Positions 34,861-44,644 of a stretch of DNA of 64,000 nt are shown here, piece by piece; the stretch's first letter is position 1; every line of letters starts with the position of its first letter. The notes beneath the pieces were generated by a model, which ran no database searches, had not been told where the DNA came from, and was given only the letters and a program-made list of their open reading frames with translations. The stretch is from Roseicyclus sediminis (GTDB lineage Bacteria; Pseudomonadota; Alphaproteobacteria; Rhodobacterales; Rhodobacteraceae), in contig NZ_JAOPHT010000010.1 in the NCBI RefSeq assembly GCF_025515305.1, positions 62,001 through 126,000 on the forward strand. The letters are read 5' to 3'. A program made the position numbers and the translations under genes.

Positions 34861-35954
34861 GCCTGCTCCTCGCGGGTCTGCATCGCGAGCGCTGCGGCAT
34901 GTTCGGCCTGCGCGATCCGGGTGGCCAGACGCTGGTTGAAACCGGACGCCGCGAGCCGCGCGCCGAGCTTGATCGCCGCCGCGAAACCGGTCGCGTCGGA
35001 GGAGCCGTGCGATTTCACCACCGTGCCGTTGAGGCCGAGGAACACGCCGCCATTCACGTTGCGCGGGTCGATGCGCTTGGACAGCCGGCGGAGCGAGGTA
35101 TAGGCGAGAAGTGCCGCGATCCGGCTGAGCGGCGAGTAGCGGAAGGCCTCGCCCATCAGGTCGCGGATCATCCGCGCGGTGCCCTCGCCGGTCTTCAGGG
35201 CGACGTTTCCGGTGAAGCCGTCGGTCACCACCACGTCGACCTTGTCGGATGGCAGGTCGACGCCCTCGACGAAGCCCACGAAATCGAAATCCGCCGCCGG
35301 CGCGACCCGAGCGATGAGGTCGGCGGCGACCTTGATCTCGGCCCGGCCCTTGTATTCCTCGGTGCCGACGTTCAGCACGCCCACACGCGGACGCTCGAGG
35401 TCGAGACCGTTGCGCGCATAACTCGCCCCCATCAGCGCGTATTGCAGAAGGTCCTCGGCGTCGGCGCGGATATCGGCGCCCGCATCCAGCATCACGTTGA
35501 AGCCGGAGGGATTGCGCGAGGGCCAGAGGCAGGCGATCGCGGGACGGTTCACGCCCTCGATCTTCCGCAGCCGCGTCATCGACATGAGCATGAGCGCGCC
35601 GGTGTTCCCGCAGGAAATTGCGACCGGCGCCTCGCCGGCGCGGACGGCCTCGATCGCGGACCACATCGACGTGCCCTTGCCGTGGCGAAGCACGTTCGAG
35701 GGCTTGTCGTCCATGCGAACGACATCATCGGTGTGGCGTAGCTCGCACCGCTTGGCGAGCGCGCCGCGCTTTTCGAGAAGCCGCTCCAGCTCGGGGCGGT
35801 TTCCATGCACGATGAAGCGCAGATCGGGGTTCTTTTCGACGGCCTTCGCCATCCCGCCGATCACCGCGGCGGGGCCCTGGTCTCCGCCCATAGCGTCAAT
35901 CGAGAGGACCGTTCCCGGAATCCTGCCGCCCGTGAGCGCCGTTCCGTCGGTCAT
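34857..35954 (-). CDS. plsX: phosphate acyltransferase PlsX
   Basis: A 365-residue PlsX, which makes acyl-phosphate from acyl-ACP for glycerophospholipid synthesis. Family blocks are S-I-D-A-M-G-G-D-Q-G-P (about 18-28), A-I-S-C-G-N-T-G-A-L-M (about 112-122) and V-T-D-G-F-T-G-N-V (about 247-255). ATG 35954 gives the typical N-terminus; a longer in-frame start runs back into rpmF and is unlikely. The gene links rpmF and fabH as in most proteobacteria. Confidence 0.96.
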   Translation of the reverse strand: MTDGTALTGGRIPGTVLSIDAMGGDQGPAAVIGGMAKAVEKNPDLRFIVHGNRPELERLLEKRGALAKRCELRHTDDVVRMDDKPSNVLRHGKGTSMWSAIEAVRAGEAPVAISCGNTGALMLMSMTRLRKIEGVNRPAIACLWPSRNPSGFNVMLDAGADIRADAEDLLQYALMGASYARNGLDLERPRVGVLNVGTEEYKGRAEIKVAADLIARVAPAADFDFVGFVEGVDLPSDKVDVVVTDGFTGNVALKTGEGTARMIRDLMGEAFRYSPLSRIAALLAYTSLRRLSKRIDPRNVNGGVFLGLNGTVVKSHGSSDATGFAAAIKLGARLAASGFNQRLATRIAQAEHAAALAMQTREEQA

Positions 35955-35985
35955 TCCCGCGCCCCGTCGCTCTCGCCGCGACCGG

Positions 35986-36192
35986 TCAGGCCGCGTCTTC
36001 GTCGAGATCGACCTCGTCGGCCTGCGCCACGACCTCACGGTCGTTGTAGAAGCCGCAGGACGGGCAGACGTGATGCGGGCGCTTCAGCTCGCCGCAGGAG
36101 GGGCACTCGTTGGGGTTCGCACCCTCGAGCGCATCGTGGGCGCGGCGCATGTTGCGGCGGGACCGCGTCACTCGGTTCTGGGGGACAGCCAT
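35986..36192 (-). CDS. rpmF: 50S ribosomal protein L32
   Basis: A 68-residue L32 beginning [13 protein letters not shown]. It has the zinc-binding pairs C-P-S-C-G (31-35) and C-P-S-C-G (43-47), so it is the Cys-containing form. It lies 31 bases upstream of plsX and presumably shares a transcript. A promoter is predicted about 195 bases upstream. Confidence 0.97.
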   Translation of the reverse strand: MAVPQNRVTRSRRNMRRAHDALEGANPNECPSCGELKRPHHVCPSCGFYNDREVVAQADEVDLDEDAA

Positions 36193-36386
36193 GTCTCAAC
36201 CTCGAATTTCCGGGTCCGACCGCGCATCCTGCGACCGCCGTCCCGATGTGTCTCGTCCGTGTCTCGTTTCGCCTCGATCCGCCGCTGCCGCCCGTGAAGG
36301 GTGACGATGCGTCCGGTAGCGTCCCGCCCGCGCCGCCTGAGGCGCAAGGAAAAAAGGGCCACGTCCGGGGGGCGAATGAGGCCGGG

Positions 36387-36414
36387 AACATACTCCGATT
36401 CCCCCGCCATGCAA
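36387..36414 (-). promoter_or_regulatory. putative promoter of the rpmF-plsX-fabH operon
   Basis: On the minus strand TTGCAT (36414-36409) and TATGTT (36392-36387) are spaced 16 bases, giving a leader of about 190 bases before rpmF. It lies in the 291-base gap after the DUF177 gene, where I see no coding sequence. Sequence pattern only. Confidence 0.42.
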
Positions 36415-36483
36415 GCCCTATTCCTCCCCCCTCGAAAGACCGGGTCGGGGGCTTAAATCACGACCTTCCCGCACCTTCGCGGC

Positions 36484-37053
36484 CTACGTGTCGCCGTCGT
36501 CATCCTCGCTGCGCAGGCGGTCGCGGAGAGCCGCGAGGCCGGCGAGCGGCTTGGCATCCTCGTCGCGCATCGGCGCCACGCCGGGCGCGGCATAGACCGC
36601 CTCGCCAAGCTCTGCGCCATCGGCGCGCGGGTAGTCGGGCAGGGCCAGCGCCAGTGCCTCGATCATCACCTGCCCCAGATCGAGCCGGGCGGGAAGCGGT
36701 TCGGCGGTGTCGTCCTCCGGCATCTCGGCCTCGTCGGCCTCGGGCTCCACGAAATCGGCGAGGTAGCGGCGGATCACGTCACGGTCGATCCGGGTCGTCA
36801 CGGGCGCGAGCGTCACCACGCAGGGCTGCACCACGGTAGCGCCGAGCCGTGCCTCCAGCCGCCAGTCGGTGGGGCCGTCGGGCCGTACCTCGCCCTCGAA
36901 GCGGACCTTTCGGAGCCCCTCGATCCCCAGTGTCGCGGCCATCTCGCGGCATGTCCCGGCATCGGGTTCGAGCCGGAACGGCGTCGCGGCGCGCGTCCTG
37001 CGCCCGAGGTCGACGATGCGTCCCGCCGTCTGTTCGGGGCCCTGCGTGGTCAT
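36484..37053 (-). CDS. YceD/DUF177 family protein
   Basis: A 189-residue DUF177 protein, the family whose genes sit upstream of rpmF across bacteria and plants and which is implicated in 23S rRNA accumulation. Family features are V-Q-P-C-V-V-T-L-A-P-V-T near 75-86, a long acidic region, and L-D-L-G-Q-V-M-I-E-A-L-A-L-A-L-P-D-Y near 123-140. ATG 37053 follows an AGGAGAGG-type site. The gene is divergent from bamE. Confidence 0.88.
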   Translation of the reverse strand: MTTQGPEQTAGRIVDLGRRTRAATPFRLEPDAGTCREMAATLGIEGLRKVRFEGEVRPDGPTDWRLEARLGATVVQPCVVTLAPVTTRIDRDVIRRYLADFVEPEADEAEMPEDDTAEPLPARLDLGQVMIEALALALPDYPRADGAELGEAVYAAPGVAPMRDEDAKPLAGLAALRDRLRSEDDDGDT

Positions 37054-37214
37054 GTCCGCCTGTCCTCTCCTGCGTTCGTGAACCGCACCGGCGCGGGGCG
37101 AACTTGCCCCGGCGGGTCCCATGGGCTAAGCGGATACAAACCCGCGCGAGGGTGCGCAAGCCGGGCCCGCCCCGGTCACTGCGTAACCCTGGCCAAGCGA
37201 TGGTCAGAGGCCAG

Positions 37215-37694
37215 ATGAGCACGCGACGTCACAGCCCCCTTTCCCTGCCGCGCACGCTGGCGCGCCTTGCCGCGCCGCTGCTTCTTGCCGCCGTGCTGAC
37301 GGCCTGCGCGGCGACCTATGACAACCACGGCTTCGTGCCGCCTCCCGAGGAACTGGAGCAGATCCTCGTGGGCGTCGACACGCGTGGCACCATCGAGGAG
37401 ACGATCGGCCGGCCCGCGGCCTCCGGTGTCCTGCGGGACGAGGCGTGGATCTACACCGCCTACCGGGTGCGCAACTACACCTACCAGGCGCCCCAGGTGA
37501 TCGAGCGCGATGTCGTGGCCATTTCCTTCGACGCGGACGGGGTCGTCTCCAACGTCGAGCGCTTCGGGCTGGAGGACGGGCAGCTCGTCCAGCTGTCGCG
37601 GCGCGTCACCGAAAGCTCGGTGCGCGACCTCGGCTTCTTCCGGCAGCTGATGCGCAACCTCGGCCGTGTCGATCTCGGCGCTCTCGGGAACTGA
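37215..37694 (+). CDS. bamE: outer membrane assembly lipoprotein BamE-like
   Basis: A 159-residue lipoprotein: lipobox L-L-A-A-V-L-T-A-C (Cys at about residue 31), then the SmpA/OmlA (BamE) domain with D-T-R-G-T-I-E-E-T-I-G-R-P and later Y-T-A-Y-R-V-R. BamE is the small accessory lipoprotein of the BAM complex that inserts beta-barrel proteins. The ATG at 37215 follows CAGAGG. The 3' end overlaps an ATG (37666) of the next frame, but that start is less likely than 37753. Confidence 0.88.
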   Translation: MSTRRHSPLSLPRTLARLAAPLLLAAVLTACAATYDNHGFVPPPEELEQILVGVDTRGTIEETIGRPAASGVLRDEAWIYTAYRVRNYTYQAPQVIERDVVAISFDADGVVSNVERFGLEDGQLVQLSRRVTESSVRDLGFFRQLMRNLGRVDLGALGN

Positions 37695-37752
37695 GCCGGA
37701 GACCTCCGGCGATCGCCGACCGCCCGGGGCGGGCGCAGCGCTGGCCGTGCCG

Positions 37753-38523
37753 ATGGGCGCTGCGCCTCTGAACCTCGGCCGCTACGGCGCGCGGCTGGCC
37801 GAAACCGCCGCCGACCTTCAGGCCGCGCAGGCGCTTCGCATGCTGACCTTCCGTCCCGGTGACGCGGACGGGCGCAAGCAAGACACCGACGACTTCGACC
37901 CGCTCTGCGGCCACGTGCTGGTCGAGGATTTGCGCAGCGGCACGCTTGTTTGCTGCTTCCGGCTGCTGCATCTGCCCTCCGGGGCCGAGATCGGGCGGAG
38001 CTATTCGGCGCAGTTCTACGGGCTTTCCGCGCTCGAGGCCTATTCCCTGCCCATGACCGAGATGGGACGGTTCTGCATCCGGCCCGGCTGGCGGGACCCC
38101 GATATCCTGCGCGTCGCCTGGGCGGCGATGACGGCCCATGTCGATGCGGCCGGGGTCGGTATGCTGTTCGGGTGCTCGTCCTTCCAGGGCGTCGAGGCAC
38201 GGGACTACGACGACGCCTTTGCGCTGCTTCGGCAGCGCCACCTCGCGCCGTCCCGCTGGCTGCCACGCGTCAAGGCGCCTGCGGTCTTCCGTTTCGGCAG
38301 CCTGCTGAGGCGCAAGCCGGACCTCAAGCGCGCCATGGCGAAGATGCCGCCGCTTCTGCGCACCTACCTCCTGATGGGGGGGTGGGTGTCGGATCACGCG
38401 GTGATCGACCGCGACCTCGGGACGCTGCATGTCTTCACGGGACTGGAGGTCGGGGCCGTCCCGCCGGCGCGCGCGCGCCTCCTCAGGGCGTTGAGTGCCG
38501 GGCAGGAGCAGGTTCGGGGCTGA
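37753..38523 (+). CDS. OlsB-like acyltransferase (ornithine lipid type)
   Basis: A 256-residue acyltransferase of the hemolysin-like GNAT fold. Family marks are R-Y-G-A-R-L-A-E-T near the N-terminus, A-Q-A-L-R-M-L-T-F-R and S-L-P-M-T-E-M-G-R-F-C-I (about 98-110). OlsB makes lyso-ornithine lipid from ornithine and acyl-ACP. The partner OlsA is not adjacent, so ornithine specificity is inferred. Start is ATG 37753 (or GTG 37747); its 3' end overlaps the convergent gene by 41 bases. Confidence 0.78.
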   Translation: MGAAPLNLGRYGARLAETAADLQAAQALRMLTFRPGDADGRKQDTDDFDPLCGHVLVEDLRSGTLVCCFRLLHLPSGAEIGRSYSAQFYGLSALEAYSLPMTEMGRFCIRPGWRDPDILRVAWAAMTAHVDAAGVGMLFGCSSFQGVEARDYDDAFALLRQRHLAPSRWLPRVKAPAVFRFGSLLRRKPDLKRAMAKMPPLLRTYLLMGGWVSDHAVIDRDLGTLHVFTGLEVGAVPPARARLLRALSAGQEQVRG

Positions 38524-39493
38524 CCGCGACCGCCATGGTCTGGCGCAGGGCCAGGGTCACATCCGGCAATGGCACCTGAGGGATCACGGCGCCGGTGCGT
38601 CTGCCCGGCAGCCATCCGGTGTCGAGCCAGCTTCCCCCGAGGGGGCGTATCACACCGCCGGCGCCGGTCTTGAACCGCGCCAGTCCGGGGGCAAGGACGG
38701 TCTCGGCCGCCCCGAGGTCGATCCGACGGACACCCAGCGCTCCCAGTTCCAGCATCGCCCGCCACAGGCAGAGATTGCCCGCCGAACGCGCCCGCCCACC
38801 GGCCGTGGACCAGCCGATCTGGTAGGTGGCCGCGTTTCCGTGGCGCAGGAACAGCATCGCGGCCAGTTGTTCGCGCCCGCGACTCACCGTGAAGAGTTGT
38901 CCCGCCCCCGGATCGGCGGCGCAGATCGCGGCGATCAGGGCGGGTGGGAGGGGCGCATAGCGCAGCCGCCGTGCCGCCCCGGCCTCCGCCACGAAGAGCC
39001 AGTGGCGCGGATCGGCCGGCATCGGACGGCGCGTGACGCTCAGCCCCTGTCCCAAGGCATGACGCAGGCGATTGCGCCATTTGCACGACATGGCCGACAA
39101 CAGCGCGTCGGGCGGAAGGTCGATCCGCAGTTCGGCGATATGGCGCGCGGCCACGATCTTGCGGAAGGCCACCGCCCCGAGGGTCAGGGCGTCCGCCTCC
39201 GTCTCGGCATGGACCACGAGGTGGCGCACCCCGAGCGCGCGGCGCAGCCCCGCCGCCTGCTCGATCGAGAGGCATGCGGGCCCGCGGGAGATCATCGCCG
39301 TTCGTCCCAAGAGCGGCAGGGTCCGCACCATCGCATGACCGTTGAGGCCAAGGGGCGCGAGCGGGCGCATGTCCGTGCCCAGAAGGCGAAGCGCCCGGAC
39401 CCAGGGCGCCGATTGCTGAAGCGGCCCAAGACCCTGCATCAGGTCGGCCACTGCACGGGGCAGGGTGCTGGCGATGGGGCTCAGATCGGACAT
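38483..39493 (-). CDS. GNAT/FemAB-like acetyltransferase
   Basis: A 336-residue protein with the CelD/BioF2 type GNAT fold: C-K-W-R-N-R-L-R-H-A (about 136-145), L-F-T-V-S-R-G-R-E-Q-L-A-A-M-L-F-L-R and, near 255, N-L-C-L-W-R-A-M-L-E-L-G. Such enzymes often modify cell-surface polysaccharides or peptide chains; the substrate here is unknown. Its stop lies 41 bases inside the OlsB-like gene on the other strand. Confidence 0.7.
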   Translation of the reverse strand: MSDLSPIASTLPRAVADLMQGLGPLQQSAPWVRALRLLGTDMRPLAPLGLNGHAMVRTLPLLGRTAMISRGPACLSIEQAAGLRRALGVRHLVVHAETEADALTLGAVAFRKIVAARHIAELRIDLPPDALLSAMSCKWRNRLRHALGQGLSVTRRPMPADPRHWLFVAEAGAARRLRYAPLPPALIAAICAADPGAGQLFTVSRGREQLAAMLFLRHGNAATYQIGWSTAGGRARSAGNLCLWRAMLELGALGVRRIDLGAAETVLAPGLARFKTGAGGVIRPLGGSWLDTGWLPGRRTGAVIPQVPLPDVTLALRQTMAVAVSPEPAPARHSTP

Positions 39494-39545
39494 GTCGCCG
39501 ATCCTCGCGCCTTTCCCTGAAATCCCGGTTAATCCGGGCCGGCGT

Positions 39546-40799
39546 TCACTCGGACAGGACGACCAGCGCGTGACGCTTCTTGCCGGCGGAAAGCTTGATC
39601 GGCTGGCCGAGGTCGGCAGCCCCGATCATGAGCCCGGCATCGGTCAGCGCCTCGTCGTTCATCCGCGCGCCACCCTCGGCGATCAGCCGCTTGGCTTCCT
39701 TGCCGGACTTGGCCAGTCCCGAGCGGGTGATGAGCTGGGCGACCGAGATCCCGTCCGCGACCTCCGCCGCCGTCAGCGTCAGCGTCGGGAGGTCCTCGCC
39801 GGTGCCGCCCTTCTCGAAGACCTCGCGCGCGGTGGCCTCCGCGCCCTCCGCCGCCTCGCGCCCGTGGCAGAGCGCCGTGACCTCGTTCGCCAGCACGATC
39901 TTCGCGGCGTTGATCTCCGACCCGCCGAGCGCGCCGAGCCGGTCGCATTCCTCGACCGGCAGCTCGGTGTAGAGCTTCAGGAACCGGCCGACATCGGCAT
40001 CCGTCGTGTTGCGCCAGAACTGCCAGAACTCGTAGGGGCTCAGCATGTCGGCATTGAGCCAGACCGCGCCGTTCGCCGTCTTGCCCATCTTCTTGCCATC
40101 GGACGTCGTCAGAAGCGGCGTGGTCAGCCCAAAGACCTCGGCGTCGATCACGCGCCGGGTCAGGTCGATCCCGTTGACGATGTTGCCCCACTGGTCCGAG
40201 CCGCCGAACTGCACCCGGCAGCCGTAGCGGCGGTTCAGCTCGAGGAAATCGTAGGCCTGCAGGATCATGTAATTGAATTCGAGGAAGCTGAGGCTCTGCT
40301 CCCGGTCCAGCCGCGACTTCACGCTTTCGAAGGACAGCATACGGTTGACCGAGAAATGCCGCCCGATATCGCGCAGGAACTCGAGGTAGTTCAGGTCGTC
40401 GAGCCACTCGGCGTTGTTCAGCATCAGCGCGCCCGTGGGTGCCTCGCCGTAGTCGAGGTACTTGGCGAAGACGGTCTTGATGCCCGCGATGTTGGCGTCG
40501 ATGTCGGCGGCCGTCAGAAGCGGGCGCTCCTCCGCCCTGAACGAGGGATCGCCGACCTTCGTCGTGCCCCCGCCCATCAGGGTGATCGGCTTGTGCCCCG
40601 TCTTCTGGAGCCAGCGCAGCGTCATGATCTGCATCAGGCTGCCGACGTGGAGCGACTTCGCCGTGGCGTCGAACCCGATATAGCCCGGCACGACACCGGC
40701 GATGAGGGCTTCGTCAAAGCCCTGCAGATCGGTGCAGTCGGCCATGAAGCCGCGCTCGATCATCACGCGGAGGAAGTCGGATTTGGGCTGGTAGGTCAT
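39546..40799 (-). CDS. tyrS: tyrosyl-tRNA synthetase
   Basis: A 417-residue class I tyrosyl-tRNA synthetase. H-V-G-S (51-54) is the HIGH-type motif and K-K-M-G-K-T the KMSKS counterpart (about 228-233). The Tyr pocket block [10 protein letters not shown] is near 188-197 and an S4-like RNA-binding domain is at the C-terminus. I chose ATG 40799 because M-T-Y-x-P-K-S is the usual start in relatives; ATG 40814 adds five residues and is also possible, as neither has a strong ribosome site. Divergent from anmK. Confidence 0.95.
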   Translation of the reverse strand: MTYQPKSDFLRVMIERGFMADCTDLQGFDEALIAGVVPGYIGFDATAKSLHVGSLMQIMTLRWLQKTGHKPITLMGGGTTKVGDPSFRAEERPLLTAADIDANIAGIKTVFAKYLDYGEAPTGALMLNNAEWLDDLNYLEFLRDIGRHFSVNRMLSFESVKSRLDREQSLSFLEFNYMILQAYDFLELNRRYGCRVQFGGSDQWGNIVNGIDLTRRVIDAEVFGLTTPLLTTSDGKKMGKTANGAVWLNADMLSPYEFWQFWRNTTDADVGRFLKLYTELPVEECDRLGALGGSEINAAKIVLANEVTALCHGREAAEGAEATAREVFEKGGTGEDLPTLTLTAAEVADGISVAQLITRSGLAKSGKEAKRLIAEGGARMNDEALTDAGLMIGAADLGQPIKLSAGKKRHALVVLSE

Positions 40800-40848
40800 C
40801 TCGGTCGCGTCCATTCTGCCGGTGCAGGCGGCTATAGCGGGCGGGGTG

Positions 40849-41955
40849 ATGAAGGGGAAGGGGGACAGGACGCGGACCTTCCGCATCGCGGGCCTGATGT
40901 CGGGCACCTCGCTCGACGGGATCGACCTCGCTGTGGTGGACACCGACGGCCGCGCGATCCTCGGTTTCGGAGAGACGCGCTACCGGCCCTATTCGGTGGA
41001 GGAGCGGGCGACGCTCCGCGCGGGCCTCGGGACATGGCCGGGCGATCCCCGCGCCGAGGCGGCCGCGCGGGTGGTGGAGGCCGCCCACGCCGAGGTCTGC
41101 GATGGGCTCGACGGGATCGACGCGCTGGGCTTTCACGGCCAGACGCTGGCCCATGACCCCGAGGCCGGGCGCACGCATCAGGCCGGTGACGGGGAGCGTC
41201 TGGCACGCGCCACCGGACAACAGGTGATCTGGGATTTCCGCTCGGCCGATGTCGGCATGGGCGGGCAGGGGGCGCCGCTCGCGCCCTTCTACCATTGGGC
41301 CTGCGCCCGGTTCATCGCCGCGGGCGGGCCGCTGGCCTTCCTCAACCTCGGCGGCGTCGGCAACCTCACCTGGACCGATCCCGGCGCGGAGGCGCCCGAG
41401 ATGCCGGGGGCCTGCCTCGCCTTCGACACGGGGCCTGCGAACGCGCCGATCGACGACATGATGCGCGCGCGCGGACTTGGCGACTTCGACGAGGGTGGTG
41501 CGCTGGCCCGCAAGGGCCGGGTGGAGCGCGATATCGTCAAGGCCGCGCTCGGCGCGCGCTACTTCTCGAAGATGCCGCCGAAATCGCTCGACCGGGACGA
41601 TTTCGCGGACCTTCTGGACGTGGTCGCCGACCTCCCGGACGCCGATGCCGCCGCCACGCTCGCCGCCGTGGCCGTGGCCGCCGTGGCGCGTGGCATGCAG
41701 CATCTGCCCGAGCCGCCCGCGCAGGTCCTCGTCACCGGCGGCGGACGGCGGAACGGGGCGCTGATGGCCGGGCTGAAGGCGGCGCTGAGATGTCCGGTGA
41801 TGCCGGTGGAGGACGTGGGCCTCGACGGCGATTTCCTCGAGGCGCAGGCATTTGCGTTTCTTGCCGCCCGCGTGATGAATGGCCTGCCGACGAGCGCGCC
41901 GGGCACGACCGGTGTCGCGGCCCCGGTCGGCGGGGGAAGGCGCTCGGTCCCCTAG
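40849..41955 (+). CDS. anmK: anhydro-N-acetylmuramic acid kinase
   Basis: A 368-residue AnmK, which phosphorylates and opens 1,6-anhydro-MurNAc in peptidoglycan recycling. Family marks are [12 protein letters not shown] (15-26), G-F-H-G-Q-T (about 93-98), N-L-G-G-V-G-N-L-T and F-D-T-G-P-A-N (about 196-202). ATG 40849 follows GCGGGG; GTG 40846 is an alternative. The stop TAG is palindromic with the convergent rarD stop (CTAG, 41952-41955). Confidence 0.95.
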   Translation: MKGKGDRTRTFRIAGLMSGTSLDGIDLAVVDTDGRAILGFGETRYRPYSVEERATLRAGLGTWPGDPRAEAAARVVEAAHAEVCDGLDGIDALGFHGQTLAHDPEAGRTHQAGDGERLARATGQQVIWDFRSADVGMGGQGAPLAPFYHWACARFIAAGGPLAFLNLGGVGNLTWTDPGAEAPEMPGACLAFDTGPANAPIDDMMRARGLGDFDEGGALARKGRVERDIVKAALGARYFSKMPPKSLDRDDFADLLDVVADLPDADAAATLAAVAVAAVARGMQHLPEPPAQVLVTGGGRRNGALMAGLKAALRCPVMPVEDVGLDGDFLEAQAFAFLAARVMNGLPTSAPGTTGVAAPVGGGRRSVP

Positions 41956-42854
41956 GCGCGCCTTGCCGCGCGGGCATCGCGGATCATCGAGGTCGTGTAG
42001 ATCACCAGCGCCAGCCAGATCAGCGGGAAGGCCACGGCGCGGGCCGGGCCGAAGGGCTCGCCGAAGACGAAGACGGCCACGAGGAAAATCAGCGTCGGCG
42101 CAATGTATTGCAGCATCCCGGTGGTCGAGAGCTTCAGCCGCTTCGCCCCGTTGGCATAGAGCATGAGCGGCACCGCCGTCACCACGCCGCACCCGATGAG
42201 AAGCGCGGTGTCGCGCAGGCCCGTGGTCAGGAAATGCCCCTCCGGCCCGAGCCACAGCATGTAGACCAGCGCGAAGGGCGAAAGCAGCAGAACCTCCAGC
42301 AGGAACCCCTGGTTCGGGCCGATGGGCAGCGTCTTGCGCAGGTAGCCGTAGATGCCGAAGGACGTCATGAGGACGAGCGCCACCCAGGGCAGCTTTCCCG
42401 TCGCCACCGTCAGAACCGCCACCGCAGCGACGGCGAGGCCGACCGCGGCCCATTGCGCGGGCGACAGCCTTTCGCGCAGGACGGCCGCGCCGAGCAGCAC
42501 CGAGAAGAGCGGGTTGATGTAGTAGCCGAGCGCCGCGTCCAGTGCGTGGTCGTTGGCGATCGACCAGACATAGACCCCCCAGTTGAGCGAGATCATCGCA
42601 GCGGTCAGCGTCGCCATCCCCAGCATGCGTGGGGTCTTCAATGCCCGCACGATGTCCGACGTCCTCCCGAGAACGATCAGGACGAGACCGGCGACCGGAA
42701 CCGACCAGATGACGCGATGCGCGAGGACCTCGACCGGCGGGATATGCTGCAGCGCCTTGAGATAGATCGGCAGCGCGCCCCAAAGAAGATACGCGGAGAC
42801 GGCGAAGGCGAAGCCCGCGGGCGTGTCTCCGGTCTGTGCGGTCTCGGCGTCCAT
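41952..42854 (-). CDS. rarD: RarD-type EamA transporter
   Basis: A 300-residue membrane protein with ten predicted helices, an EamA/DMT superfamily member of the RarD group. It starts with [14 protein letters not shown] and has [10 protein letters not shown] (about 42-51), typical of RarD. RarD proteins confer chloramphenicol resistance in some species but their natural substrate is unknown. Its stop overlaps that of anmK. Confidence 0.88.
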   Translation of the reverse strand: MDAETAQTGDTPAGFAFAVSAYLLWGALPIYLKALQHIPPVEVLAHRVIWSVPVAGLVLIVLGRTSDIVRALKTPRMLGMATLTAAMISLNWGVYVWSIANDHALDAALGYYINPLFSVLLGAAVLRERLSPAQWAAVGLAVAAVAVLTVATGKLPWVALVLMTSFGIYGYLRKTLPIGPNQGFLLEVLLLSPFALVYMLWLGPEGHFLTTGLRDTALLIGCGVVTAVPLMLYANGAKRLKLSTTGMLQYIAPTLIFLVAVFVFGEPFGPARAVAFPLIWLALVIYTTSMIRDARAARRA

Positions 42855-42912
42855 GCCGCTCGCCTAGCCGAACGCGGGGGCACGGGCGAGACGAAAAACG
42901 GAATGGCCGGGA

Positions 42913-43359
42913 TCACGCGCTGTGATCGCGCGGGATGTCGAAACCGGGCGGCGCCAGGGTGAATCCCTCGAACGAGAAGCCGGGCGAGACGGTGCAGGAG
43001 ACGAGGGTGTAGTCCCCCGTCGTCCGCGCCGCCTGCCAGTGGTTTTCCGGCACGACGATCTGCGGCCGCCCCTCGCGCAGATCCGGCGTAAGGAGGTGGT
43101 CGCGGGCGGGCCCTGCCTCCGTCTCGGCCATCGACAGGATCAGGGGCGCGCCCGCGTGGTAGAGCCAGATCTCGGTCGCGTCGACCTTGTGCCAGTGGCT
43201 CGCCTCGCCCGCTTTCAGAAGAAAGTAGATGCAGGTGCCCGTGGGCCGTCCGGCGTTCTCCGCGATCCAGGTCTGGCGGTAGTGTCCGCCCTCGGGATGG
43301 GGCGAAAGGTCCAGCGTCGCGATGATCTCGTCGGCGGTCATTTCAAGCTGTTCCATCAT
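42913..43359 (-). CDS. cupin family protein (DUF985)
   Basis: A 148-residue DUF985/cupin_5 protein. It opens with L-D-L-S-P-H-P-E-G-G-H-Y-R-Q-T-W (about 16-31), followed by S-H-W-H-K-V-D-A-T-E-I-W-L-Y-H and E-N-H-W-Q-A-A. The His/Glu positions suit a metal or sugar pocket; some relatives are called epimerase-like. Function unknown. Two adjacent ATGs (43359, 43356) exist. Divergent from the oxidoreductase gene. Confidence 0.87.
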   Translation of the reverse strand: MMEQLEMTADEIIATLDLSPHPEGGHYRQTWIAENAGRPTGTCIYFLLKAGEASHWHKVDATEIWLYHAGAPLILSMAETEAGPARDHLLTPDLREGRPQIVVPENHWQAARTTGDYTLVSCTVSPGFSFEGFTLAPPGFDIPRDHSA

Positions 43360-43401
43360 GGCGGAGCGGTTAGGCTCGGATCGTAACGCCCGGAGGTCCC
43401 C

Positions 43402-44460
43402 ATGAAAACCGTCGTCGTCGGCACCGGCATCCTCGGCGCCTCCATCGCCTTCCGCCTGGCCCGGGCGGGGGCGGATGTGCTGGCCATTGGCGGCGCGGGG
43501 GGCGCGACGGACTGCTCCTTCGGCTGGATCAACGCGAGCTTCTTTCTCGACGCCGACCACTTCCGGCTCAGGGCCGAGGGGATGGAGGCGTGGCGGAGGC
43601 TCGGGGATGTTCCGGGGCTCGACTGGCAGGGCGCGGTCAGCTGGGAACACGACGCGGGCGGGCTGGAGGCGCAGGCGGCGGAGCTTCAGGGCTATGGCTA
43701 CCGGGTCGAACGGCTGGGGGCCAATGCGCTCCGTGACCGGGTACCGGCGCTGTCGGTCGCGCCCGAGATGGCGCTGGCCTTCCCCGATGAGGGGTCAGTG
43801 GAGCCTTCGCAGGCCGCGGCGGCGCTGCTTTCACGGGCGGAGGACGCGGGCGCGCGGCTGATGATCGGGGCGCGGGTCGAGGCGGTGACGGAGCGGGCGG
43901 GCCGCGTCATCGGGGTGCGCACCACATGGGGAGACGTCGCCGCCGACGCGGTGATCGTCGCGGCGGGGTGCGGCGCTCCCGCGCTGGTCGAGCCGCTGGG
44001 CGTCGCCTTGCCCATGCTGACCCGTCCCGGCGCGATGATGGTGAGCCGTCCCGTCCCGCGGGTTACGGACACGATCCTCGTCGCCCCGTCGCGCGAAATC
44101 CGTCAGGACGCGACGGGCCGCATCCTGGCCCCGGGCGCCGTCTCGCACCAGGGCGATGCGGCCGAGGCGCTCGACCTGCCGCCCGAACGGATGGCGGACC
44201 GGGCGAAGGGCGCGGTCGAGGCGCTGTTTCCCGGCCTCTCTCTCGACTGGCAGCGGATCGCCATCGCGAACCGTCCGATGCCGGGCGACGGGCGGCCCGT
44301 GATCGGGCGCGCGGGACCGGAGGGCCTCCATCTTGCGGTGATGCACTCGGGCGTGACGCTCGCGGCGATCACGGGCGAGGCGGTGGCCGACATGGTGACG
44401 GGCGGGGATCGTTTCGCGGCGCTCGTGTCGCCTTACGACCCGCTCCGCTTCGCGCCCTAG
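43402..44460 (+). CDS. FAD-dependent oxidoreductase (DAO family)
   Basis: A 352-residue DadA-like flavoprotein. The N-terminal dinucleotide-binding motif G-T-G-I-L-G-A-S (7-14) is followed by an acidic/basic switch, and the C-terminal G-E-A-V-A-D-M-V-T-G-G block closes the FAD site. The family oxidises D-amino acids, sarcosine, glycine and similar amines; the substrate is unknown. The 184 bases after it hold no gene I trust. Confidence 0.85.
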   Translation: MKTVVVGTGILGASIAFRLARAGADVLAIGGAGGATDCSFGWINASFFLDADHFRLRAEGMEAWRRLGDVPGLDWQGAVSWEHDAGGLEAQAAELQGYGYRVERLGANALRDRVPALSVAPEMALAFPDEGSVEPSQAAAALLSRAEDAGARLMIGARVEAVTERAGRVIGVRTTWGDVAADAVIVAAGCGAPALVEPLGVALPMLTRPGAMMVSRPVPRVTDTILVAPSREIRQDATGRILAPGAVSHQGDAAEALDLPPERMADRAKGAVEALFPGLSLDWQRIAIANRPMPGDGRPVIGRAGPEGLHLAVMHSGVTLAAITGEAVADMVTGGDRFAALVSPYDPLRFAP

Positions 44461-44644
44461 GTCACCGTGCGGGCGCGCGCGGCGGCCAATACGCGGAGCC
44501 CCCGGGCGTTCTCCGGTCCCGCGATGCCGCCTGCGAGAAGGATCGGCACCGCTTCGAGCGGCATTTGCCGGTTCATCCCGAAACGGGGTTTTCCAAGGCG
44601 GCCCCGCGCCCCGTCAAACCCTCTCCGTCACACCCGCCCCGGCG

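Noticed and set aside
37666-37752. Upstream start for the OlsB-like gene inside bamE
   Set aside because: It would add a non-conserved Pro/Gly-rich stretch and overlap bamE by 29 bases; ATG 37753 gives the usual family N-terminus.
44457-44627. Short minus-strand frame in the gap between the FAD oxidoreductase and the HAD gene, with L-L-A-G-G-I-A-G-P-E-N
   Set aside because: At most 56 residues, no convincing ribosome site and only a faint resemblance to a TIM-barrel motif. It could be a gene remnant but cannot be supported.
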